Of a stretch of 64,000 nt of DNA, positions 50,988-59,515 are shown one piece after another. Position numbers and translations under genes: made by a program. Source of the DNA: Hymenobacter sp. UV11 (lineage in GTDB: Bacteria; Bacteroidota; Bacteroidia; Cytophagales; Hymenobacteraceae); contig NZ_SRII01000001.1 in NCBI RefSeq assembly GCF_004684095.1, forward strand, positions 434,001 through 498,000, read 5' to 3'. Position 1 is the first letter of the stretch. Each line of letters opens with the position of its first letter. The notes below the pieces were generated by a model. That model did not search any database. It was given only the letters and a program-made list of their open reading frames with translations, and was not told the DNA's origin.

Positions 50988-51902
50988 TTGACTCCTACCC
51001 CCGCTTCCGACGCCGGCCTGACGGCCATCGTATTTCCCGGCCAGGGCTCGCAGTTTCCGGGCATGGCCCGCGAGCTGTTTGAGCAAAATGAGGCCGCCCG
51101 CGCCCTGCTCATCCAGGCCAACGACATCCTGGGCTTCGACCTGACCAAGCTGATGTTTGAGGGCAGCGAGGAAGACCTGCGCCGCACCGACGTGACGCAG
51201 CCGGCCGTGTTTGTGCACTCGGTGGCGCAGTTTGTGGCCCGGCCCGACTGGCAGCCGGCCATGGTGGCGGGCCACTCGCTGGGTGAGTTTTCGGCGCTGG
51301 TAGCCGCGGGCGTGCTCACCTTCGCCGATGCGCTGCCGCTGGTGGCGCGCCGCGCCCAGGCCATGCAAGCCGCCTGCCAGGAGCAGCCCGGCACCATGGC
51401 CGCCATCCTTGGCCTGCCCGACGCGGCCGTGGAGCAAGGCTGCCAGCAGGTGAGTGCCGGCGGCGACGTAGTAGTGGCCGCCAACTATAACTGCCCCGGC
51501 CAGCTCGTTATTTCCGGCTCTACGGCCGGCATCGCCAAAGCCTGCGAGGTGCTGAAAGCCGCTGGCGCCAAGCGCGCCCTACCCCTGCCGGTAGGCGGGG
51601 CCTTCCACTCGCCCCTTATGCAATCGGCCCAGGCCGCCCTGGCCGAGGCCATCGAGCGCACGACGTTTCATGAGGCCCGCTGCCCGGTGTACCAGAATGT
51701 GGACGCCGCCCCGCACCGCAACCCGGCCGAAATCAAAGCTAATCTGCTGGCCCAGCTCACCGCCCCCGTGCGCTGGACCCAGAGCGTGCAGGCCATGTTC
51801 CGCGATGGCGCTACCCACTTTGTGGAGTGCGGCCCCGGTAAGGTGCTGCAAGGCCTAGTGAAGAAAATCGAGCCCACGGCCGTCCTTGACACCATTGCGT
51901 AA
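50988..51902 (+). CDS. fabD: Malonyl-CoA:ACP transacylase
   Basis: The 304-residue enzyme moves malonyl groups from CoA to acyl carrier protein in fatty-acid synthesis. The GQGSQFPGM motif, the active-site Ser in VAGHSLGEFSALV, the Arg in LPLVARRAQAMQ and the His in GGAFHSPLMQSA are all present. No ATG lies ahead of the conserved start; TTG at 50988 gives a ten-residue lead into LTAIVFPGQG. A TAATTTTG box (50983-50990) overlaps this TTG, so either that box is chance or translation starts a little later. The next gene begins six bases after its stop, so they are probably co-transcribed. Confidence 0.94.
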   Translation: MTPTPASDAGLTAIVFPGQGSQFPGMARELFEQNEAARALLIQANDILGFDLTKLMFEGSEEDLRRTDVTQPAVFVHSVAQFVARPDWQPAMVAGHSLGEFSALVAAGVLTFADALPLVARRAQAMQAACQEQPGTMAAILGLPDAAVEQGCQQVSAGGDVVVAANYNCPGQLVISGSTAGIAKACEVLKAAGAKRALPLPVGGAFHSPLMQSAQAALAEAIERTTFHEARCPVYQNVDAAPHRNPAEIKANLLAQLTAPVRWTQSVQAMFRDGATHFVECGPGKVLQGLVKKIEPTAVLDTIA

Positions 51903-51908
51903 GCCGTT

Positions 51909-53126
51909 GTGCAAGTAGCTAGTCTGAAGCACGTAGCGAACAGCCAGACTGGCCGGATAGGGCTGTTAGTGCTAGCCGCTGCGTTGGCACTGGGCAGCTA
52001 CCTCTATACTACCAGCATGGGGCTAGCCGGTACCTCCGATAGCTACCACTACCTCTACGCGGCCCATACCCTGCGGCAAACAGGCCATCTCCTAATGCCT
52101 GATGGAAGCCCGTACCAGGCTTGGCCACCGCTGTTTCCGGTAGTGCTGGCTTTGCTGGGGGGGGCGGGGCTAGTGCACTGGCTCAACGGGCTGGCCCTGC
52201 TGGGGGCGGTAGCCGCCTGGAGCGCAGTGGGCTACCAACTGCTACCCGGCCGCCGAGCGCTGGCACTGTCGCTGCTGTTGGCCCTGGGTAGTCCGGCGCT
52301 GGTGGTTAGCAAGTTTATTTGGTCTGAGCCGCTGTTTAATCTGCTGTGGGCCTGTTATTTTTTGGCCTTGCTGAGTTGGATGCGGCGGGGTGGGCGCGTA
52401 CTTGGTCTGCTGGCTACGGGGCTGGGCTTTCTGCTGCCCTTGCAGCGCATTGCGGGGGTATTTCTGCTGGCAGGCATAGGAGTTGGGCTGGCCTGGCCGG
52501 GGGCAGCCAAGGTTGGGCGACCTGGCGGCTGGGCCCGGCTTGGCCACTTGGTTGGCACGGGCAGCGGGCTATTGCTTTGGCAAGTAAGTAGCTGGCCCAA
52601 ACTCTCCCTCAGTAATTCGATACAGCTTGGTGATGACCCGCACGCTATTCTACCCATTCTGGCTGATTATGGGTTCGTGCTTTGGCGATGGCTGGTGCCG
52701 TTGCCAGCAGCTAGCCTCCTGGCGCTGCCGGCAGCAGTGTGGGTGTGCTTGCTAGTAGGGGTAGCGGCGCTGTGGCCCTGGGCGGCAATAGTGCGCACTC
52801 CGACCAGGACCGTACCTGCTGGTTTGCCGCTACTTTGCCAGCGGATGCTTTTTATGGGGCTAGTGCTATCCCTGGTGCTGCTGACTGGCAGTGCCGCACG
52901 CGGCCGCATCGGCGCCGACGTGCACGAAGCCGAGCGTTACCTGACGCCCCTATATCCGACGGTGCTGCTGTTGGTACTCCTCAATTGGCCTGCTACAAAG
53001 AGTAAGCTTATTCGGCTAGGCCCGGTGTTGGTGGTAGCCTGGGTGCTATACCAAGGCGTACGGGCCGGGCATAATGCTTACCGGCTGCACCGACTGCCCC
53101 CCATGGGGCTACTACACCTGCCTTAG
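51909..53126 (+). CDS. Multi-spanning membrane protein, GT-C glycosyltransferase-like
   Basis: The 405-residue protein has about ten hydrophobic segments. The first extracytoplasmic loop reads TSDSYHYLYAAHTLRQTGHL followed by PYQAWPPLFPVVLAL. An acidic residue in this loop followed by a YxAW/WPPLFP-like block is what GT-C enzymes such as ArnT/PMT-like or DUF2029-type mannosyltransferases show. It could transfer a sugar from a polyprenyl carrier, but no acceptor is suggested by context. The start GTG is six bases after the fabD stop. The C-terminal third contains a short hydrophilic loop (RIGADVHEAERYLTPLYPTV) also common in the group. Confidence 0.75.
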   Translation: MQVASLKHVANSQTGRIGLLVLAAALALGSYLYTTSMGLAGTSDSYHYLYAAHTLRQTGHLLMPDGSPYQAWPPLFPVVLALLGGAGLVHWLNGLALLGAVAAWSAVGYQLLPGRRALALSLLLALGSPALVVSKFIWSEPLFNLLWACYFLALLSWMRRGGRVLGLLATGLGFLLPLQRIAGVFLLAGIGVGLAWPGAAKVGRPGGWARLGHLVGTGSGLLLWQVSSWPKLSLSNSIQLGDDPHAILPILADYGFVLWRWLVPLPAASLLALPAAVWVCLLVGVAALWPWAAIVRTPTRTVPAGLPLLCQRMLFMGLVLSLVLLTGSAARGRIGADVHEAERYLTPLYPTVLLLVLLNWPATKSKLIRLGPVLVVAWVLYQGVRAGHNAYRLHRLPPMGLLHLP

Positions 53127-53129
53127 CCG

Positions 53130-53618
53130 TCAGGCTGCGTAGCGTCGCACTGCCAACTCATCCGGGCAGGCGGCCAGCAGCTCGGCAATGGTGCGGTGCA
53201 GCTGTGGGTGCACCAGTTGCGGCGCCAGCTCGGCCAGCGGCACCAAGGCAAAGCGCCGGGCCGGCAGCGCCGGGTGCGGTACCGATAGGGTAGGGGTAGC
53301 GATTATTTCCTGGCCCAAAAGCAGGATGTCCACATCCAGCGTGCGGGCGCCCCAATGCACCAGCCGCTCGCGGCCCTGTTGCTGCTCGGCGGCTTGGCAG
53401 GCAGTTAGGAGGGTAGGGCCGTCCAGCTCGGTTTCGACGGCCAGCACCTGGTTGAGAAACGCCGGCTGGTCCTCCAGGCCCCAGGCCGCTGTTTCGTAGA
53501 GCGATGACGCGGCCACAATGTTGCCAGTGGTAGCCGCCAGGTCGGCGCGGGCCTGTGCCAGGCGGGCGGCCCGGTCACCAAGGTTGCTGCCCAGCAGCAG
53601 GTAAGCCAGCTTATTCAA
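53130..53618 (-). CDS. folK: 2-amino-4-hydroxy-6-hydroxymethyldihydropteridine pyrophosphokinase (HPPK)
   Basis: The 162-residue enzyme transfers pyrophosphate from ATP to the pterin in folate synthesis. Signature parts are LLLGSNLGDRAARLAQA at the start, SSLYETAAWGLEDQPAFLNQ, and the metal/ATP block GARTLDVDILLLGQEI followed by SVPHPALPARRFALVPLAEL. The start is a TTG at 53618 that lies within the left arm of the inverted repeat 53616-53685. It is convergent with the GT-C-like gene, only four bases away. Confidence 0.94.
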   Translation of the reverse strand: MNKLAYLLLGSNLGDRAARLAQARADLAATTGNIVAASSLYETAAWGLEDQPAFLNQVLAVETELDGPTLLTACQAAEQQQGRERLVHWGARTLDVDILLLGQEIIATPTLSVPHPALPARRFALVPLAELAPQLVHPQLHRTIAELLAACPDELAVRRYAA

Positions 53619-53685
53619 TTGGGAATTTAGACTGAGGAATGAGGAATTATTCGGTAGCTAACACCTCATTCTAAATTCCCAATTG
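53616..53685. repeat. Inverted repeat that contributes codons to both flanking genes
   Basis: CAATTGGGAATTTAGA (53616-53631) is the exact complement of 53670-53685. The right arm encodes the last residues of the hydrolase (Ile-Gly-Asn-Leu-Glu) and its stop codon lies beside it; the left arm contains the folK TTG start. Inner words (TGAGGAATGAGG and CCTCA) extend the similarity. Confidence 0.8.
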
Positions 53686-54532
53686 CTTCGAAGAAGCTTG
53701 CCGTGCGCTCGGCGATAAGCTGTGCCTGGGGGGGTAGGGCCGGGCCAGCCCACGGGTGAGCACCGCCAAACATGTGCCCCGCGCCGGGCACTACCAGCAC
53801 CTCGGCGGCGGGCTGGGCGGCGTGCAGTTGGTGCATGGCCGCGAGCGGTACCGTCTCATCCTGGTCGCCGTGGATGAGCAGCGCCGGCTGGCGCAGGCCC
53901 GGTAGGAGGGCCGGCAGGTCGAGGCGGGTGCGGTGCTGGAAGAAATTTTCGGCAATCTGGTAGTACATCGGCAGCTGCTGGCCGGTGCGCACATTGGGCA
54001 CGTAGAGCACACCGTCGCGCTGCCATTTTTCGACTACTTCGGCGGGCCAGCGCGGGTGCAGGTCGGCCACGGCGGCCCAGGCCGCCACGGCCGCCACGCG
54101 CGGGTCTTCGGCGGCTTTGAGGAGCACCAGCGCGCCGCCCCGGCTGTGGCCCACCAGGCAGATGCGGCGCAGGTCGAGCTGGGCCGCGGGCAGGGGGGTA
54201 GCGCCGGGCGTGTGCAGCGCATCGAGCAGCTGGCCGAGGTCGTCGAGCTCCAGGCTGAAATTATTTTTTCCGAAGGCCTCCAGGTCTTCCAAGTCGCCGG
54301 TGCCGCCCACTACCACACCATTGTGCGAGAGGTTGAGCTTGACGAAAACGAAGCCTTTATTGGCAAAAAACTCGGCTAGTAGCCCGAAGTGGCCCCAATC
54401 TTTGAACCCCTTGAACCCGTGCACAAACACGATGATGGGCTGGGGCTGGCCGGTGGGCTGGTAGGTGGCATCGGCGGCAAAAGGGCGGCCGTGCGCGCGG
54501 CCAATTAGCGTGAACTCAACAGTACGGAGCAT
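53666..54532 (-). CDS. Alpha/beta hydrolase (dienelactone hydrolase-like)
   Basis: The 288-residue protein has the alpha/beta-hydrolase triad: the oxyanion strand IIVFVHGFKGFKDWGHFG, nucleophile Ser in CLVGHSRGGALVLL, Asp in LIHGDQDETVPLAAM and His in VVPGAGHMFGGAHPW. There is no signal peptide. It is close to the YfhR/DLH-type cytosolic esterases or peptidases; the natural substrate is unknown. The last five codons come from the arm of the repeat 53616-53685, so the C-terminus may have been altered when the repeat arrived. A near-consensus TACCTTCG box is at 54537-54544. Confidence 0.9.
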   Translation of the reverse strand: MLRTVEFTLIGRAHGRPFAADATYQPTGQPQPIIVFVHGFKGFKDWGHFGLLAEFFANKGFVFVKLNLSHNGVVVGGTGDLEDLEAFGKNNFSLELDDLGQLLDALHTPGATPLPAAQLDLRRICLVGHSRGGALVLLKAAEDPRVAAVAAWAAVADLHPRWPAEVVEKWQRDGVLYVPNVRTGQQLPMYYQIAENFFQHRTRLDLPALLPGLRQPALLIHGDQDETVPLAAMHQLHAAQPAAEVLVVPGAGHMFGGAHPWAGPALPPQAQLIAERTASFFEAIGNLE

Positions 54533-54590
54533 GCGGCGAAGGTAGCGTAGGCGCAGTAGTCCGCGCTGCTGGCCGTATTATTGCGCCCGC

Positions 54591-55580
54591 ATGGCAAACC
54601 CGCTCGACCAGATTCAGGCTCCTATCACCGCTGAGATGGCGGAGTTCGAAGTCAAGTTTCGGCAGTCGATGCAGACCAAGGTGCTGCTGCTGGATAAGAT
54701 AATGGGCTACATCGTGCGCCGCAAAGGCAAGCAGGTGCGCCCCATGTTCGTGTTCCTCACGGCCCGCGCCAGCGCTGCCGACCCCACCGCGCCGCTGCCC
54801 GAAGCTGTGTTTCGGGGCGCCGCCCTCATCGAGCTGCTGCACACCGCCACCCTGGTGCACGACGACGTGGTGGACGAGAGCAACTACCGCCGCGGCTTCT
54901 TCTCTATCAATGCGCTCTGGAAGAATAAGATAGCCGTGCTCGTGGGCGATTACCTGCTGAGCCGCGGCCTGCTGCTGTCGCTCGAAAACGACGACTTCGA
55001 CCTGCTCAAAATCGTGAGCAACGCCGTGAAGGAATTGAGCGAGGGCGAGCTGCTGCAAATCGAGAAAGCGCGCAGCCTCGACATCACGGAGGACGTGTAC
55101 TTCGATATTATTCGCCAGAAAACGGCCTCGCTCATTGCTTCCTGCACGGCCGTGGGCGCGGCGGCCAGCGGTGCCGACAAGGCCACCATCGAAAAAGCCC
55201 GGCTCTTTGGCGAGAAAGTGGGCATGGCGTTCCAGATAAAAGACGACCTGTTTGACTACGGCACGGCCGAAATTGGTAAGCCGGTGGGCATCGACATCAA
55301 GGAAAAAAAGATGACCCTACCCCTCATCTACGCCTTGCAGCAGGCCAGTTGGCTCGACAAGCGCCGCGTTATCTACAACGTAAAAAATAACGCCGGCCGC
55401 CGCGACCGCGTGCAGCAGGTTATCGACTTCGTGAAGCAGTCGGGCGGCCTCGACTACGCTATCCGCACGATGGAGCGCTACCGCGACGAGGCCCTGGAAA
55501 TCCTGCACGAGTTCCCGGCCTCCGAAGCCCGCAACTCACTGGAAACGTTGATAAACTACACGATAGAGCGGGAAAAGTAA
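54591..55580 (+). CDS. Polyprenyl diphosphate synthase
   Basis: The 329-residue enzyme is a trans-prenyltransferase that lengthens farnesyl diphosphate, here likely for the menaquinone side chain. The first Asp-rich motif is in LLHTATLVHDDVVDESNYRR and the second in FQIKDDLFDYG. The residues before the first motif are small (HTATLVHDD), which allows a long product, so an octaprenyl- or heptaprenyl-type chain length is more likely than C15-C20. It is divergent from the hydrolase gene, 58 bases away, and followed by a solitary R1 arm. Confidence 0.93.
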   Translation: MANPLDQIQAPITAEMAEFEVKFRQSMQTKVLLLDKIMGYIVRRKGKQVRPMFVFLTARASAADPTAPLPEAVFRGAALIELLHTATLVHDDVVDESNYRRGFFSINALWKNKIAVLVGDYLLSRGLLLSLENDDFDLLKIVSNAVKELSEGELLQIEKARSLDITEDVYFDIIRQKTASLIASCTAVGAAASGADKATIEKARLFGEKVGMAFQIKDDLFDYGTAEIGKPVGIDIKEKKMTLPLIYALQQASWLDKRRVIYNVKNNAGRRDRVQQVIDFVKQSGGLDYAIRTMERYRDEALEILHEFPASEARNSLETLINYTIEREK

Positions 55581-55585
55581 TTTCG

Positions 55586-55623
55586 TTTGTCATTGTGAGC
55601 GCAACGAAGTGGAGCGCGGCAAT
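55586..55623. repeat. Solitary arm of palindromic family R1
   Basis: TTTGTCATTGTGAGCGCAAC and the following 18 bases are the R1 left arm with one base changed. No complementary arm follows; the M23 peptidase stop codon is at 55635. It lies between two convergent genes. Confidence 0.75.
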
Positions 55624-55634
55624 GGACAAACAGG

Positions 55635-56315
55635 TCAACGTAGCACCAGCATCGGGTCGGGGCACAATTCTGCCCAATATTCGCGCTCGCTGGCCGGGGC
55701 TACCCCCGGAAAATCGCCCCGCCGCCCCTGCATGTCGGTCATCAGTTGGAAGTGCAGGTGCGGGGGCCAGTCGCCATTTTCGGGGTAGGGGCCGACGTGG
55801 GCGAACACTTGGCCGGCGGCCAGCGCCTGGCCCGCGTGCAACTCGGCTAGGTCGGTGCGGGCGAGGTGGCCGTAGAGGCTGAAGAAGGTGGCGCCTTCTA
55901 GCTCGTGCTGCAAGATGATGGTGGGGCCGTAGTCGCCGAAGTTATTATTGTCGGCCAGGCTGTGCACGGTGGCGGGCAGCGGCGCGGCTACGGGCGTGCC
56001 GGCCGGCACCCACACATCTACGCCCAGGTGCAGCGAGCGCGGCTCGGTGGCGGCATCGAAGTGCGGGCTGCGGCGGTAGATAACCCGGTTTTCGAGGTAG
56101 CCGCCGATGCCGGCGGTGGCGTGCTGCTCGGCCAGCATGGTGTGCACCAGATGGTCAAAAACTGCCGTATCGCGCAGGCGCTCGGGGTAGGCCAGGCGCG
56201 GGTTGGCGGCGGTAAAATCGAGCGGGGCTATGCTGGGGCCGGCGAGGGGGTAGGCGGGCAGCACGGGCTGAAAAGTGGCCCGGTGGCGGGTGAGTAGGGT
56301 AGAAAGACTGGTCAT
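55635..56315 (-). CDS. M23 family metallopeptidase (LytM-like)
   Basis: The 226-residue protein has a LytM/M23 domain in its second half with all zinc and catalytic residues: HLGVDVWVPAGTPV (His, Asp), FSLYGHLARTDL (His) and PPHLHFQLMTD (HxH). M23 enzymes usually cut peptidoglycan cross-links, but I see no signal peptide or membrane segment, so its location is unclear; export by another route or a cytoplasmic role are both possible. The N-terminal 90 residues are unlike known accessory domains. ATG at 56315. Confidence 0.88.
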   Translation of the reverse strand: MTSLSTLLTRHRATFQPVLPAYPLAGPSIAPLDFTAANPRLAYPERLRDTAVFDHLVHTMLAEQHATAGIGGYLENRVIYRRSPHFDAATEPRSLHLGVDVWVPAGTPVAAPLPATVHSLADNNNFGDYGPTIILQHELEGATFFSLYGHLARTDLAELHAGQALAAGQVFAHVGPYPENGDWPPHLHFQLMTDMQGRRGDFPGVAPASEREYWAELCPDPMLVLR

Positions 56316-56398
56316 CGAAAGACGAAGCTAGCGCTGGCCGGTTAATCTCTCGACCCCTCAAAAATGGGTAATCTAAACTTCACGCGCCGCGGCTGGCG

Positions 56399-56406
56399 TA
56401 AATTTG
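56399..56406 (+). promoter_or_regulatory. TAnnTTTG -7 box upstream of the PaaE-like gene
   Basis: TAAATTTG on the plus strand, 23 bases before the ATG at 56429. No clear -33 TTTG. Confidence 0.45.
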
Positions 56407-56428
56407 TCACCTTACTCAGTTCTACCCT

Positions 56429-57526
56429 ATGTCGTCGTATTTGACGCTCACCGTCGTTGCCCTCACCCAGGAAACCCCGGATACCGTTACCATTCACCTG
56501 CAGCGGCCCGATGGCCAGGCCGTGCCCAGCAAGCCCGGCCAGTTTCTGACGCTGCTTGTGCCCTGCGGCCCTGGCGGCGGCCGGCCCGAGCGCCGCGCCT
56601 ACTCGCTCAGCAGCACGCCCGCCGAGGCCCCGCGCCTGTCCGTAACCGTGAAGCGCGTAACGGGCGGCCTCGTGAGTAATTATTTGCTTGATAACGTAAA
56701 AGTTGGGCAGCAATACGAGGTCCTACCCCCCCTCGGCAACTTCGTGGTGCAGCCCAGCCCCAAGGCAGCCCGCTCGCTGGTGCTCCTCGGGGCCGGCTCG
56801 GGCATTACGCCGCTCATGAGCATGCTCAAGGCTGTGCTGGCCCAAGAGCCGCAGAGCCACGTGCTGCTCATTTATGGCAACCGCAACGAGAACACGGTTA
56901 TTTTCAAGCAGCAGCTTGCCGACCTTGAAGCCGGTAGCCGCGGCCGCCTGCAAGTGGAGCACGTGTACAGCCAGCCGCTGCACGCTACTGGCGCGCACCA
57001 GCACACTGGCCGCCTCAACCGCACCACTATTTTGCGCATAATGGAGCAGCGCCACCAGTTTCCGGCGCCGCAGGCCGAGTACTACATCTGCGGCCCCGAG
57101 GGCCTGATGACCGAAGCCCAGGCCGCTCTGGAGCTGCTGAACGTACCCAGCAGCCGCATCCGGCGCGAGAGCTTTGTAGCTGCTGCCGATGCGGCCGAAG
57201 CCGGCGACATGCAAGGCGACTCGTTGGCCGGCCCCAACGACGGCCCAGTGACCGAGCGTACCGTTACCATCAACTACGAGGGCAGCGAGTACAAGCTGGT
57301 AGTGCCCGCCAAAACCACCATTCTCGACGCGGCGCTCGACCAGGATATTGACCTGCCCTACTCGTGCCAGGCGGGCGTGTGCACGGCCTGCCGCGGCAAG
57401 TGCCTCAGCGGCAAGGTACACCTCGACGAGCGCGAAGGGCTATCTGATGCCGAGCTGGCCAAGGGGTATATTCTCACTTGCGTAGCTCATCCGCTGACGG
57501 CCGATGTAATAATTGAAATTGGCTGA
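56429..57526 (+). CDS. Ferredoxin-NADP reductase-like protein with C-terminal 2Fe-2S domain (PaaE-like)
   Basis: The 365-residue protein has three parts: an FAD-binding barrel (ERRAYSLSSTPAEAP), an NAD(P)-binding domain (LVLLGAGSGITPLMSMLKAV and the ICGPEGLM block) and a plant-type 2Fe-2S domain with Cys in YSCQAGVCTACRGKC and the last one in ILTCVAHP. This order is that of PaaE, the reductase of the phenylacetyl-CoA epoxidase, and of related oxygenase reductases. No paaABCD genes are near, so it may serve another oxygenase or desaturase; in Bacteroidota such orphan copies are common. Confidence 0.88.
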   Translation: MSSYLTLTVVALTQETPDTVTIHLQRPDGQAVPSKPGQFLTLLVPCGPGGGRPERRAYSLSSTPAEAPRLSVTVKRVTGGLVSNYLLDNVKVGQQYEVLPPLGNFVVQPSPKAARSLVLLGAGSGITPLMSMLKAVLAQEPQSHVLLIYGNRNENTVIFKQQLADLEAGSRGRLQVEHVYSQPLHATGAHQHTGRLNRTTILRIMEQRHQFPAPQAEYYICGPEGLMTEAQAALELLNVPSSRIRRESFVAAADAAEAGDMQGDSLAGPNDGPVTERTVTINYEGSEYKLVVPAKTTILDAALDQDIDLPYSCQAGVCTACRGKCLSGKVHLDEREGLSDAELAKGYILTCVAHPLTADVIIEIG

Positions 57527-57621
57527 TAAGCAAGCAGAAGCCAGGGGTAGGGAGCTGTTTTAAGCCTGAATTGAACAAACTGTGCAGGCGGCTGGTCATT
57601 AAATTACGTAACTTGTGTTCT

Positions 57622-59370
57622 ATGGTGATTCCTGAGCTTGATACCCTGGCGGCCTCGCCTGCCACCGATACTGCCCGCCTACCCCGCCACTACTTGCCCG
57701 AAGACTTTCAGGTGACTGATTGGGCCACGCTGGAGCCGTTCTTTCAAGAATTACAGCACCGCTCAGTGAGCAGCGCCATCGCCCTAGAGCGCTGGCTGCT
57801 CGACCGCTCCGAGCTGGAATCAATGCTGAGCGAGGACCTGGCCTGGCGCTACATCCACATGACCTGCGATACCCAGGACGAGGGCCGCGCCGAGGCTTTT
57901 CAGTTTTTTGTGCAGGAAGTGGAGCCGCAGGTGGCGCCCTACGACCACGCCCTCAACGAAAAGCTGCTAGCCAGCCCTTACCTCGGCGAGCTGAGCCAGG
58001 AGCGCTACGGGGTATTTCTGCGCTCGGTACGCCGCGCGTCGGAGATTTACCGGGAGGAGAATATCGCCTTCAAAACCGATATCTCGACCAAGCAGCAGCA
58101 GTATGCCGCTACCGTGGGCGCCATGACCGTAACGCTCGATGGCGAGGAGCTGACGCTGCCCCGCGCCGCCGACCGCCTCAAAAGCCTGAGCCGCCCGGTG
58201 CGCGAGCAGGCCTGGCGCGCCATTCAGGAGCGGCGCCTGCGCGATAGCAAGCCCCTCGACCACCTCTTCACTGAGTTGGTGGGCCTGCGCCACCAAGTAG
58301 CGCTTAATGCGGGCTTTGCGAACTTCCGCGACTACATGTTTGCCGCGCTGGGGCGCTTCGACTACACTGCCGAGGACTGCTTTGATTTTCATTCGGCCAT
58401 TGGGGCCACGGTGGTGCCGCTCATCAACGAGTTTGATGAAGCCCGCCGCAATGAGCTCAAGCTGCCCGCCCTGCGCCCCTGGGACCTCGATGTGGACCCC
58501 AGCGGCCAGCCGCCGCTACGCCCATTCCAGACCGGTGCCGAGTTGCTCGAAAAGACCATTACCGTCTTTCATCAGCTCGACCCTTTTCTGGGTGACTGCC
58601 TGCGCACCATGCGCCAGATGGGCCACCTCGACCTCGAAAGCCGCAAGGGCAAGGCGCCCGGCGGCTACAACTACCCGCTCGACGAAACCGGCGTGCCGTT
58701 CATCTTTATGAACGCTACCTCGTCGCTGCGCGATGTGGTGACCATGCTGCACGAAGGCGGCCACGCCGTGCACTCCTTCCTGACCCGCCGCCTACCCCTC
58801 TCGGCCGACAAGCACCCGCCGAGTGAGGTGGCCGAGTTGGCTTCGATGAGCATGGAGCTGATGAGCATGGACCACTGGGATGTGTTTTTTCAGGACCCCG
58901 CCGAGCTGCGTCGCGCCAAGAAAACGCACCTCGAAGGTGTACTCGAAACCTTCCCCTGGGTAGCCACCATCGACAAGTTTCAGCACTGGGTGTATGAAAA
59001 CCCCGACCACACCGAAGCCGAGCGGCACAAGCGCTGGACCGAGATTTTCCAGAACTTTAACCAGCGCACCGTGAACTGGAGCGGCCTGGAGCAGTTCCGG
59101 CCCACGCTCTGGCAAAAGCAGCTGCACCTCTACGAAGTGCCGTTCTACTACATCGAGTACGCCATGGCGCAGCTCGGGGCCATTGCCATGTGGCGTAATT
59201 TCCGGCAAGACCCGGTTGTTGCGCTGGCCGGTTACCAGCGGGCGCTTGCGCTAGGTTACACCGTGCCCATCGGCGAGGTGTACGCGGCGGCGGGCATTCG
59301 TTTCGACTTCAGCACCGAGTATCTGCGGCAGCTGGCCGATTTTGTGCGCGAGGAAATGACGGCGCTGTAG
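57622..59370 (+). CDS. pepF: Oligoendopeptidase F-like M3 metallopeptidase
   Basis: The 582-residue protein is an M3 family zinc peptidase that cuts short peptides in the cytoplasm. The zinc motif is TMLHEGGHAVHSF (HExxH), with the third ligand Glu in SEVAELASMSMELM about 25 residues later. RYSYQLDE-like GGYNYPLDETGVPFIFMN lies before the active site and the C-terminal helical lid is complete (YIEYAMAQLGAIAMWRNFRQ). ATG at 57622 (MVIPELDTL) is preferred; 17 more codons upstream are open but unlike the family. It stands alone and is followed by an R1 element. Confidence 0.93.
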   Translation: MVIPELDTLAASPATDTARLPRHYLPEDFQVTDWATLEPFFQELQHRSVSSAIALERWLLDRSELESMLSEDLAWRYIHMTCDTQDEGRAEAFQFFVQEVEPQVAPYDHALNEKLLASPYLGELSQERYGVFLRSVRRASEIYREENIAFKTDISTKQQQYAATVGAMTVTLDGEELTLPRAADRLKSLSRPVREQAWRAIQERRLRDSKPLDHLFTELVGLRHQVALNAGFANFRDYMFAALGRFDYTAEDCFDFHSAIGATVVPLINEFDEARRNELKLPALRPWDLDVDPSGQPPLRPFQTGAELLEKTITVFHQLDPFLGDCLRTMRQMGHLDLESRKGKAPGGYNYPLDETGVPFIFMNATSSLRDVVTMLHEGGHAVHSFLTRRLPLSADKHPPSEVAELASMSMELMSMDHWDVFFQDPAELRRAKKTHLEGVLETFPWVATIDKFQHWVYENPDHTEAERHKRWTEIFQNFNQRTVNWSGLEQFRPTLWQKQLHLYEVPFYYIEYAMAQLGAIAMWRNFRQDPVVALAGYQRALALGYTVPIGEVYAAAGIRFDFSTEYLRQLADFVREEMTAL

Positions 59371-59385
59371 TTTTTAGTTGAGAGA

Positions 59386-59499
59386 TTTGTCATTGCGAGC
59401 GCAACGAAGTGGAGCGCGGCAATCGCACCAGAACGATAACCACACGGATTGTTCTGGTGCGATTGCCGCGCTCCACTTCGTTGCGCTCGCAATGACAAA
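59386..59499. repeat. Intergenic palindromic element, family R1 (49-bp perfect arms)
   Basis: Arms 59386-59434 and 59451-59499 are complementary without a mismatch, enclosing 16 bases. The outer 38 or so bases equal the arms at 12681-12806, but the inner ends (GCACCAGAAC) differ, so arms are extended or exchanged between copies. The perfect match suggests a recent event or active maintenance. Confidence 0.92.
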
Positions 59500-59515
59500 C
59501 AATTTATAGCTTTCT

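Noticed and set aside
50983..50990. TAATTTTG as the fabD promoter
   Set aside because: It overlaps the only plausible start codon (TTG 50988), so a transcript from it would lack that start. I leave it as a probable chance match.
12681..59499. Repeated arms as a possible CRISPR array
   Set aside because: Copies are tens of kilobases apart and palindromic in pairs, with no regular spacers and no cas genes.
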